Positions 42,595 through 64,000 of a stretch of 64,000 nt of DNA are shown here, piece after piece. Source of the stretch: Drosophila persimilis (taxonomy: Eukaryota > Arthropoda > Insecta > Diptera > Drosophilidae). Location: positions 4,960,001 through 5,024,000 of the forward strand of contig NW_020825294.1 in NCBI RefSeq assembly GCF_003286085.1, read 5' to 3'. The translations under genes and the position numbers were made by a program. The notes beneath the pieces were generated by a model. It made no database searches and was not told the DNA's origin. It saw nothing but the letters and a program-made list of their open reading frames with translations. How positions within the stretch are numbered: the stretch's first letter is position 1; each line of letters begins with the position of its first letter.

Positions 42595-43599
42595 ATGCCT
42601 GAGAAGAGAGTGGCTCCCGTGATCAACAGCCTGGAGGAGTTCGAACAGAAGCTACCTGGGTATGTCCAAGGGATTAAGTGCTAATCTTTGACCTTGCCTA
42701 TGTCATGTAACGGGGCAGCGACTGCTGATAAGACCTTATAGTCTCTAATCTGTCGCACTCTCCCTCTGATCTTAGCTACCTGAATAGAGACAAAAAGTTG
42801 GCAATTCTTTTGGATTACGATGGCACTTTGGCACCCATTGCGGATAATCCAAGCGCCACCCATATGACCGTGGAACTGGAAAAGACGCTCCATAAATTGG
42901 CCAAACATCCGCAGATATTCCTGGCTGTTATCTCGGGTCGTGGCCTGAGGGATGTCCAGGCTCATGTGAGCATCGATGGCACTACTTATGCGGGAAATCA
43001 TGGCCTGGAGATCGAATATCCAGATGGCTCGAGGCACGACTACGAACTGCCCGCAGAAATCAAAAAGAACTACACGGATATGGTCAGAGAGCTCAAGGAA
43101 AAGGTGGAGAAGAATGATGCCTGGGTGGAGGATAAGCGGGTATCGCTCACCTATCACTATCGTGATACACCTGTGGCGCTGAAGGACGAACAGAAGAAGT
43201 TGGCCACGGAGATCTGTCTGCGTCATGGTTTCCGGGCAAATCAGGCCCATGAGGCTATTGAGGCTAAACCTCCAGTAAACTGGAACAAGGGCGATGCTGC
43301 TCTTTACATTCTGAAGCAGAAGTTTGGCGACACTTGGCCCAAGAATGTGAGGGTCGTCTTTGCCGGCGATGATACCACCGATGAAGATGCCATGAGGGTG
43401 AGTCCTCCTCTCTTATTCTCTCAACGAAGTTTATTCAATTGAAAGCTACTTTCTTCCTTTTCAGGCTCTCCAGGGCTTGGGTCGTTCATTCCGCATTGCT
43501 TCCGATGCCAAGGTCCAGACCTTTGCAGACTTTCGATTGCCCCAACAGGCTCTAATGACTGATCTTCTCAAGTGGATAGCCCATGTCTATATTTCCTAG
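42595..43599 (+). CDS. Trehalose-6-phosphate phosphatase, copy 1
   Basis: Three exons, 42595-42659, 42776-43397 and 43465-43599, give 273 aa. The enzyme is a HAD-fold phosphatase (OtsB type) that removes phosphate from trehalose 6-phosphate, the last step of making trehalose, the main insect blood sugar. Motif I is LLDYDGTLAP (nucleophile Asp35, acid/base Asp37); motif II lies in VISGRGL; AGNHGLEIEYP and KPPVNWNKGDA are family blocks, and the metal-binding motif is GDDTTDEDAM. From memory flies have two adjacent genes of this type (CG5171 and CG5177); here they are also in tandem and share the first intron position after a Gly codon. No signal peptide; cytosolic. Confidence 0.94.
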
Positions 43600-44690
43600 A
43601 CTTCTATATTTCCTGGTTTAGCTAGTTATATATTAAGTGAAATTGTATGTACATTTACTCGACACATAATGATTTGAAAATATATTTTTGAAAAGTGGAG
43701 GTTTTTTTAGAAATTGAAAACTGCTTTTACAAACTCAAGATAGGTGCATATTCTTGAATCTGTGGCTTCGGAATGTATTATTTATAAAGGTATATACTTA
43801 CTGGCATATATACCACATATACTTTTGTATAAAATATCGGGCGACGACCCAAAGTAAAATATTGGACGAAAACGAGCGAACCTTTATTCAAGAGTTTCAA
43901 AGCTATACTTTCGGACCTTCTGGATCCTTTTTGAAGGTCTTCCATCTATGTTACATATGAGTATGTACAAATTAGAATCATTAAAAGCCACGTACAATTG
44001 TGCATAAGATATCTTATGAAGACACATATAACTTCTATAAGATAATGATTGTGAGATAAGTTGTTGTTTAATTGGTCCGTTGATAAATAGATAGATTTTT
44101 TAATCCTATGGCAAAAACATAAATAATCTCTACTTGTTTGAAGATCAAAGCCAAATATTGAATAAATATTTTTGAGAAAATTTTTTATAGATACTTCGAC
44201 AATCATGATTTCCTGCTGCCTGATCTCTCATTGGATTAGCAGTCCAAAGATAGATAGATATATATATAAAGATTGATGTTTAATTTAGTAAAAATTATGT
44301 TTACAGATCCCCAGCAAAATCAAAGTATTTTTCTCTTCCAAAGTGTGTCAACCACTAGCCAAAAATGATTCCAAAAACACAAACGACCTCAAACAAAGGT
44401 GCATCAAAGACATCGTCACTATATAACCACCTCCATCTCACTCTTTGCCCCCTCTCTGCGACCAAGACTCTCCTCTCTGTCATAAGAAATTTTGTGTGGA
44501 TAGAACCACAGATCGTATGTGATGTGTATCGTATGTGTGTATAGTCATTCTTTTAATATATACATCGTTCTGCTCCTATACACAAGAAGATCCATTATAG
44601 AATGTGTTTTTTTATGCTCATATATACATATATATGCCTCATAAATATTGTGGGAATTACTTGGCCAACGTACGGGCCAGGGTTGCCAAC
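43600..44690. other. Intergenic between the two trehalose-phosphate phosphatase genes
   Basis: 3' UTR of copy 1, AT-rich spacer and, towards the right, the upstream region of copy 2. No additional gene seen. Confidence 0.5.
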
Positions 44691-44696
44691 ACCTTT

Positions 44697-44752
44697 CAGT
44701 GAGCGAGCGAGCGAGCAGGCGCGCGAGAGTGTGAGAGAGAGAGTTGCCAAAG
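44697..44752 (+). promoter_or_regulatory. GAGA/GAGC tract upstream of trehalose-phosphate phosphatase copy 2
   Basis: Runs of GAGC and GAGA, candidate sites for GAGA factor, lie about 180-235 bp before the ATG. A TATATA word follows at about 44783, so the start site is probably near 44815. Confidence 0.5.
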
Positions 44753-44932
44753 AGAGCAGAGATCATTGGATCGCGGATACTTATATATCATAAGCGATGT
44801 GCGGTTGTTGAGGATCGCTGGTCATTTCATTAGTATTATTAAATCGGTCGAGGTACGTCCAGCACGGCGCGCAGTTTCCGGTAGATACGAAGAAAATCGG
44901 TCAAATATTTCGATATATAGAGTGGCAATAAA

Positions 44933-47900
44933 ATGGCAGAGCAAAAGAAGGCACCGCTATTAAAGAAGGAGGAGGAATACGTCAAGGCCCTTGAGGGGTA
45001 AGTCGCAAAGGATCTTCAGCAGAAGGAGAGCAACTAAGTTTCCATGTGTTTCTGTGCACAGTTTCATCGCACCCGAAAAGGATCAGGTTGTCTTGCTCCT
45101 GGATTACGATGGTACCCTCGCCCCACTCACCGAGGAGCTGTCCGTGATGCCCAAGGATACGGAGATCAACATCAAGAAACTGGCTGCCAATGAGAAGATC
45201 TTCATGGTTGTGTTCTCCGGTCGCGAGCTGAGCGAGATCAAGAACCATCTGAAGTTCCCCAATGTCACCTATGCCGGTAATCATGGTCTGGAGGTGGAGT
45301 ATCCCTCCGGCAAAAAGTTCAAGATTGAAATGCCCGAAGAGCTGCTCGAGAAGCACAACAAACTGGTGGCTGAGCTGAAGGAAAAGGTGGGTCTTCAAAG
45401 GATACAGACACAAATTCTTCTTAAAGGATCTCTCTAAAGAGTGCTGTACTCTCTTTTCGTTAAGGTTGTGTGCTCTGGTGCCTGGGTGGAGGATAAGAAG
45501 ATCTCCGTCACCTATCACTACAAGGGCGTCACCGATAAGCTAAAGGCCAAGCTCATTGCCGAGGCCAAGGGTCTGATCCAGTCCCATGGCTTCCAACTGA
45601 TTGAGACCCCCTATGCTCTGGAGGGCAAGCCACGCGTCAACTGGGACAAAGGTTAGTTCCATTTTCTTTATATGTTTATTCGATTCGATATATCATCATC
45701 ATCATTTGCAACAACTGTTGCCATCCATTTGGTGGTGGTGACTGCCAAAGAACTGTCCTGTCCCCTGTCCCCTGTCCCCATGCCCCATGGCATTCCATTT
45801 CCCCCCGTCCACACTTCGGCACCTGTTCGAAACAATTCGATTTTTGACTCGACGGTTCGATGATTTAATTATTGCCAACATTTTCTCTATTTTGAGTGGG
45901 CGTCTTTCACAAGAAATACTTATATTCAACGAAAAATATTTTCCGACTAAATTAAAATCTCTCAGTGATACACACATATATAAGAATATATATATGCATT
46001 TGTCTGCCACATATAAAAAATGCTCTTCTAGACAAAACATCCCGCAGCGAACTGATGTCAAAAGCGCGCCTAAACATATACAGTATGTCAAGAAACTCTT
46101 TACACACTGAAAATAAATTAAATTTTTTGACTTTGGATAAGAAAATAATGGCCTTTGGTTCAAATTTATCAAATTTTTTTAATTCCTAACCATTCAGGGA
46201 TTAATTATAAAGTAGTTAGTGAAAAAAGAATAACAAAACTATAAATAGGTAACTTACAAAACAACAAAAACAATGATTACTCATTTTTGACACTGTCAAG
46301 AAACTCTTTACACATTTCGTTTTCGAGCTCTGTTTTGATCTCGTTCTTAGAAAAAACGGGACTTTACCGTAATCTATGCTTTTGGCGTTGCTCAGTGCTG
46401 CTCTATTTTTGCATTGACTTTGATTTGGTTGCGAAATTTTGACCGGGTGACATCTACAGACTAACTTTCTGAAATTTTTAAAATGCCTGGCAAAAGACTA
46501 AGGTTTGACGTTGTCCAAATGATTTACTATAATCACCAGTTGGGCAAATCTGTTGCAGACATGGTAGACATGTTTTCAGTATCAAGGAAAACAATTTACA
46601 ATGTCCTAAGTTTCGCGAAGAACGAAGGGAGACTGGAAACAAAATGTGGAGGTGGCCGTAAAAGGAAGATAGACAGACGGGCAGACCGCGTAATTATGAG
46701 GAAAGTTAATCCGAATCCACAAATATCGGTCAGGACTCTGGCCAAGGAACTTGACGAAGAACTTGACTTGGTTGTTTCACACGAAACAGTACGCCAGGTT
46801 ATTCTACGCCATAAATACTCTTCCAGAATGGCACGAAAAAAACCGCTGCTTTCGTCGGTCAATGTGGAAAAGCGCTTCACTTTCGCTGTTAACATGATCA
46901 GTAAGCCGGCAGAGTATTGGGATGACGTCATATATTGCGACGAAACAAAAATGATGCTTTATTACAATGATGGTCCACCCAGAGTATGGCGCAAGCCGTT
47001 AATAGCTTTAGATAACCGAAACATCTTTCCGACTGTAAAGTTTGGAAAACTTGCGGTTATGATTTGGGGGTGCATCTCTATCCGAGGAGTGGGAAATATT
47101 GCATTTATTGAGAACACAATGGATGTCAAACAGTACCTCTAAATTTTAAAAACAAATTTAAAAAGCAGTGCGGAGAAATTTGGTCTCATTACGGACAATA
47201 GGGCTAAATTCAAGTTTTATCAAGACAATGATCCCAAACATAAAGAGTCCAATGTGAGAGCTTGGCTGCTTTACAACTGTGGAAAAGTTATTGATACACC
47301 ACCCCAGAGTCCCGATCTTAACCCCATTGAAAATTTGTGGGCCTACTTGAAGAAAAAAGTGGGAAAAGACAGCCCAAAAACCGCAATCAGCTAAAAGAAT
47401 TCATACTGGAAGAGTGGCAAAAGATTCCCTTTGAGTATGACCTACAAAAACTGATAAATTCGATGAAAAAACGGCTCCAGCATGTAGTCAATGCTAAGGG
47501 AGGACATACCAAATATTAAAATAAGTTAAATATATTAAATAATTACGAAGAATTTTGAATTTAAAAAATGAAAATATTTTGTGTAAAGAGTTTCTTGACA
47601 GTGTCAAAAATGAGTAATCATTGTTTTTGTTGTTTTGTAAGTTACCTATTTATAGTTTTGTTATTCTTTTTTCACTAACTACTTTATAATTAATCCCTGA
47701 ATGGTTAGGAATTAAAAAAATTTGATAAATTTGAATCAAAGGCCATTATTTTCTTATCCAAAGTCAAAAAATGTAATTTAATTTCAGTGTGTAAAGAGTT
47801 TCTTGACATACTGTATGTATTCCCCCATCCTACGAATATACGAGTATAAGGTATATATAGTTACTCATTCGCCCGATTCCTTATGATAAATTAACAAATC

Positions 47901-50334
47901 TTTGTAATATTTCATACACACAAGTTTTCACTTTCGATTTGAATCTTTGAGTCACAATATTTGTAGGAAAGGAAACTAGAACTAGAGAAACACATTTCGT
48001 CTAAGTTTAGTGGTATGTGGTGGGGTATGCGTAATTTTAGATGAATGGAACCAAATGAGGGCCGAAACGAATTTGATTTTGATGACGTTTTCAGCTAACG
48101 TTGCGTGGCTTCAAAGATACAAACAGAAGAACAGTATTTTGAGTGATGAATTTTTAGTTTAGTGGGAAAAATATTTATTTTTTTATAGGAAAAATACTTC
48201 TATAACTAGTGGAAATTCAGAAAAGGAACATTTCAAATTTTTAACTCAATATAGATCGTTGTATAAAATTCTTCTCAAGTTGTAGGTACTCTAAAGGGAA
48301 TCCCCTAGAAAAAAATCAGTAAGATAACTAATTTATTACCTTTCCCATTTTCAATAAAATTCAAATTCTAATTTTTTCAAATTAAATGATATAAAATGTA
48401 TGGCTCCGTCTTCTAAACCGCTTAAAATATTCAATAAATTCCAACGGATTGCTTAAATTCCCACAACTAAAATTTGCCACACACAAAAAAATGTATACCC
48501 CACTGGAGATGGAGATTTATGAGACCCACTTGTCGCCTCTGTCCTCTAGATGTCGTCCAACCAGCCAAAAGTCTCATATCAAAATCATCTTTCAGGCCAA
48601 TGAGCCGTGGCGACAAAATACACGATAAATATATATCTTTAAGACAGATATGTATGTATATGTTTCGTGCATGAAATGCGTGAAAATCAAAAATTAATTA
48701 TGATTGTGTACGCCTCCAAAGGCAATAAATTTCTAACAGGCAGAACGAAATTATTGCAAAAAGAAGGAAAGCAAAAACAAAACCTCAAAAATACACACGG
48801 AAAAATTTTTATTTTTTTGCTCATGATAAAATTTGTTGAACATTTAGAAGTCTCGACGGAGGTATACAGAAGAGAAGAGGAATTGTTGGTGCCGTCTGAA
48901 AAAGAAGAGAAAACTGCAATATGGCTGTGGGTCTGGGTCTGGGGGGACTTAAATGATCTATAGACTGCGTCACCAATTAAACAAAAATGTAGCGTTAAAC
49001 GCTTAAGAGTAGAACAGGAAAAAATAACATAATTAAAATAATAATACCCCAGAGAGAAAAACCAAGAGATGTACAGACAAATGATCTATATAGATGATAT
49101 ATGTACGAGTACTACTCCTAACTGTGTACCGAGCGGGCGAGCGGCTAAATGATTTCCCAAACACCCATTTACTTGGCCAAACCATACCAACAACTGAAAC
49201 GAAACCCAGAAGATCCGCCCACGTAGACAGCTATAAATAATCCCCATACATACTCGTAGAACGGGAGAAAGAGGCATAGTGTGGGGAATGGGGCAGAATT
49301 CAGTTCTCTTTTTTTTTGGCGCTGCAGGCGTTTTTATACAACCATCCAAAATGTGTGTCTAGAAAACAATTCTCAAAAATGTAGAACATTTCTGTGCTTG
49401 ATGTTTATTCAACAGTTTTGGATGGTTCCCAGCAGTGCAAAGCCCATTAAGTTCAATTTTGGAGTTTGTTCAAACAGAATGCATGGCATGAACTGGAATT
49501 TGGATATTTTCCACATTTATTATAGTTATTTTTATTGAAAAATTATGGTCGTTTGCCTATTCAGATATTCAGGAAAGGCATTCTTCTCCAACACGATATA
49601 TGCAGCCTTTAGAGATCCATGAAGTTGGATTGTGTTTTCATGGCTAAGAAATATTTCTTCCAGTAGGATCTATATAGCCTATGTATGTGTGTAGATTTAT
49701 GTATATTCTTTCCATCATTGTCTCTATCAATTAGGGGATATCGTTCTGTATTTGGTAGGGTCCCTTTTCCTTAAAATCAATGAAATATTCAATAAAGTTT
49801 TTGGCCAAAGGCAATATAATAGTAAGATTAGAAGTGCCCATACATTTTTTTGGCATTTTAATTGAATTTATAATTTTTTTAATTTGAATCTCTTAAATTT
49901 TGTTTAAAAGTCACAAGAGCGCTCAAAAGCAGGCAGTCGACGACTGAAATTTTAAAGCATGCATTTTAGGTTTAGGAATTTCTCTATAGTACAAATTACC
50001 ATCCAAAACTATCATACCAAATGGCTTCGGTATAAAATAAAACCTTCTCTAACCGCAAACGTTATTCTTTTCCATTCTAGGAGAGGGCGCCAAGATGATC
50101 CTGGAGAAGCAGTTCGATGCCGATTGGGCCAAGAACCTGAAGATCATATATGTGGGCGACGACACCACCGATGAGGATGCCATCAAGGTGCTGCATGGCA
50201 TTGGCAAGACCTTCCGCGTTTCGGAACTGCCAACCCTGAAGACCTATGCCAACTATCAGATCAAGACCGTCGAAGAGGTCGGTTGGTTGCTGAAAGCCAT
50301 CCAGGCCAACTACGAGAAGAAGAAGAAGATCTAA
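44933..50334 (+). CDS. Trehalose-6-phosphate phosphatase, copy 2
   Basis: Four coding exons, 44933-44997, 45062-45386, 45465-45651 and 50081-50334, give 276 aa. Exon 3 ends in GTTAGT within the Trp-Asp-Lys-Gly block; the last exon resumes exactly in phase after a 4.4-kb intron. Motif I is LLLDYDGTLAP (Asp36, Asp38), followed by FSGREL, AGNHGLEVEYP, KPRVNWDKG and GDDTTDEDA. It is a tandem paralogue of the gene at 42595: the first intron is at the same codon, but copy 2 has two introns copy 1 lacks (after residue 130, and in the WDKG block) and lacks the copy-1 intron after DEDAMR. The large intron hosts a Tc1-type transposon. The GAGA tract upstream suggests separate regulation. Two AATAAA signals follow at 50601-50617. 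Confidence 0.94.
46081..46314 (+). repeat. Left terminal inverted repeat with internal direct repeats
   Basis: Begins CAGTATGTCAAG. A 21-bp word (TGTCAAGAAACTC followed by TTTACACA) occurs at both ends, 46086-46106 and 46294-46314, in the same orientation. These are the likely transposase binding sites, the IR/DR layout of long-repeat Tc1 elements. Confidence 0.92.
46483..47519 (+). pseudogene. Broken Tc1-family transposase
   Basis: The frame opens at the ATG at 46483 and runs 219 codons to a TAA at 47140-47142. Similarity continues in the same frame (ITDN, DNDPKH, SPDLNPIENLW) to about 47380, where one base is missing in an A run and the reading moves to the next frame up to 47519. The N-terminus has two helix-turn-helix regions (about 15-50 and 75-120) separated by a GRKRK linker typical of Tc1 transposases. 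The first catalytic Asp is in YCDETKM, before the stop; the second Asp (DNDPKH) and the Glu (NPIEN) of the DD34E triad lie after it. A truncated product would bind DNA but lack catalysis. Confidence 0.9.
47580..47813 (-). repeat. Right terminal inverted repeat
   Basis: Inverted copy of 46081-46314, with the 21-bp word at 47580-47600 and 47788-47808. The near identity of the two ends points to a fairly recent insertion. Confidence 0.92.
47816..50080. other. Rest of the large intron of trehalose-phosphate phosphatase copy 2
   Basis: About 2.3 kb of AT-rich intron ending in a good acceptor (TTCCATTCTAG). No nested gene seen. Confidence 0.5.
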
Positions 50335-50600
50335 GCGATGGATATCCCCCAAAAAGAAGGATTAGAAGCATAAGCTAAATTCCACACACACACTCATACA
50401 GAAACACACACATAAGCACACAACACACATGCACACTGAAGGGAGGAGAAGGAGATGGAGAATGTTCTTAAGGATCGTTTATGTAGATGTTGTCTTACAA
50501 AAATACAATATTAATTATAAAATATTATCTTATAAATGTGTCCGAAGAAAAATGCTGCACAATCTCTCGATATCTGATTTGTGTCTTTTCGATTTTGCAA

Positions 50601-50617
50601 AATAAACCATAAATAAA
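50601..50617 (+). terminator. Paired poly(A) signals of trehalose-phosphate phosphatase copy 2
   Basis: AATAAA at 50601-50606 and 50612-50617, 60-80 bp before the stop of the convergent SOSS-B gene. The 3' UTR before them contains CA-rich simple repeat. Confidence 0.65.
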
Positions 50618-50676
50618 ACATTTTACATAACTTTTAGCACTTTTTCTAATGCGCTACGAAATCCCTGCCTATGTCT

Positions 50677-62744
<12,068 letters not shown>

Positions 62745-64000
62745 CGCCGTGGCTGGAAGCATGCCGCGGCATGCTTTATGGATGACGATGACTCCGCACC
62801 CATGTACCCCGCATCATCATCCTGATGCGTATTTGCTTAGAGATTTTATTATTTGTGGTTTTACTATACTAGATCGTAAGGCTAAAGTATTTGTGTGCGT
62901 GTTTGTGTGTGGATGTACTTTATTTGTTGGTAGCGCTAGATAGTAATTTTAGTACGTAGGATTATAGTGAAATTTTCCCAAAAAAAAAAACTTAAGATGA
63001 CAAAGAAATATACTCGGTTTATGATCAAAGAAGCTTTTCTCGAGAGACCTACCAGCCATTCTATACTCATTATACTCATGTGATTCCTTCATCGCATCAT
63101 CCGTAAGAGATCCGTAGATTTTTGAAAATTATCGTAATCTTGTTCAATATCATCAGAGCGATTCTCATCATCATCTGAAAGACCGGTACGTACCCTCATC
63201 ATATTATCATCACGGAAAGCCTTAGTTCTCTCCTCATCACATCATCTGAGAGAGACCCTTAGCTCTCATCGCATCATCATCTGGTTGGATGAATCATGGA
63301 AGAAATACCGAGACCGACAACACGTTTACATGGTCGTCTGGTGAGACGTGCAACAAAGCGAGTGGCAGAAGGAGGTGCAAGAATGGGAGGGATAGGGTAT
63401 GGAGCGGTGTGTAGCAACAGCACAAAAAGTGCACACAGGCGCACACACCCAGAGACAGAGACGAGCGCATTGACATTGTCGCTTGATGCAGAGACAGGTA
63501 GACAAAGGGGAAAGAGCGGCTCTGCCAGCAGCAGCAGCAGCAGCGGCGGCGGCGGCAGCACCAGACAGGATGTGATGGTAGATGTGAGTTACAAGGGGCC
63601 AGGGCCTGGGGAAAGAAGACAAACATGTTTATAGCCAAAAAGCATACATATGCATCGTGCAGAAAGTGAGAGAGCAGCAGCAGGGCCAGAGAGAGAGAGA
63701 GCCAGACCGAGGGCAAAGAAGAGCACAGTGGAATAGAAAGCATAGATAAAGCTTTAGTTTTATTATTGAAATAACAATGAAACAGCTGGAATTATTCCTG
63801 GAAGTCTAATAATACTTTCCAGATATTCTCAAACAATCATCCTCATTTTTTTTTAGCAATGTGATGTATAAATTTCTAGAAAAAAGAGTTTTATAATCTC
63901 ACTGCCACTAGATAAGCGAACCGACTAGAATAATGTTGAGTCAACTTGCGGTAATTTTCCAGAATCTCATGTATACTATATAGGGAATCAAACAATTTGG
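62745..64000. other. chm 3' flank and right edge
   Basis: 3' UTR of chm, then CATCATC-rich sequence (about 63040-63290), a CAG/CGG triplet run (about 63520-63565) and GAGA-rich sequence (about 63665-63715). The open frame at 63296-63634 is mostly low complexity and is not called as a gene. Confidence 0.5.

Larger units (their letters stand above)
46081..47813 (+). mobile_element. Tc1/mariner transposon, S-element type
   Basis: A 1733-bp element flanked by TA on both sides (46079-46080 and 47814-47815). It has 234-bp terminal inverted repeats with only about three differences between them, and a single transposase frame on the plus strand. From memory the D. melanogaster S element is about 1736 bp with 234-bp inverted repeats, so size and layout match. 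It sits in the last intron of trehalose-phosphate phosphatase copy 2, in the gene's sense orientation. The transposase has a stop and a frameshift, so this copy is not autonomous. Confidence 0.93.

Noticed and set aside
63296-63743. Frames with poly-Ser/Gly or poly-Ala/Leu at the right edge
   Set aside because: Produced by CAG/CGG triplet and GAGA repeats; no coding signal outside the repeats.

Overview
This window is nuclear DNA of a fruit fly (genus Drosophila). The evidence is compact multi-exon genes with 50-75 bp GT-AG introns, Drosophila-type core promoter motifs (TATA boxes, Motif 1, Motif 6, DRE) and a set of proteins recognisable as AlaRS, Dad1, Wdr82, chm, a SOSS-B homologue and two trehalose-phosphate phosphatases. 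From memory these genes lie on Muller element B (2L in D. melanogaster), but apparently not all side by side there, so this is probably another species. I cannot name the species from sequence alone.

Left part (1-11.6 kb), tissue-specific-looking genes: a secreted two-exon protein of unknown role (466-1323, minus); a 934-aa Ser/Lys-rich, internally repetitive protein (2215-5019, minus); two tandem small secreted six-cysteine chitin-binding-type proteins (6137-6474 and 7606-7939), each with its own TATA box; an unrecognised basic protein of about 640 aa whose 3' end looks frameshifted (8084-10078); and a small secreted Pro-rich protein (11139-11573).

Middle part (12-30 kb), dense housekeeping block: an SLC36-type amino-acid transporter (minus), Dad1 (OST subunit), a small unknown gene, a TMEM126-like mitochondrial membrane protein, cytosolic AlaRS, an HDHD2-like HAD phosphatase, a mitochondrial Obg GTPase, Wdr82, an armadillo-repeat protein of the ARMC3/ARMC4 kind and a RERG/RASL-like small GTPase. 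Several pairs share short divergent promoters or converge with touching 3' ends. Between Wdr82 and the armadillo gene, a roughly 150-bp promoter cassette (Motif 1 plus repeated Motif 6) is present twice in direct orientation, next to further diverged repeats.

Right part (30-64 kb): about 12 kb with no credible gene; two tandem trehalose-6-phosphate phosphatase genes, the second carrying a 1733-bp Tc1/mariner element of S-element architecture (234-bp terminal inverted repeats, TA target duplication, broken transposase) inside its 4.4-kb last intron; a SOSS-B homologue; and chameau (chm), a MYST acetyltransferase spread over 11 kb with two large introns. The last 1.2 kb shows only simple repeats.

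I found no clearly new biological system. The items most worth checking are the duplicated promoter cassette, the S-like element and its repeat structure, the probable 2-bp frameshift at 9989-9992, the higher-order repeat gene and the unusual chm exon-4 acceptor. Exon boundaries were inferred by eye from GT-AG signals, reading-frame phase and family knowledge, and have not been tested against transcripts.
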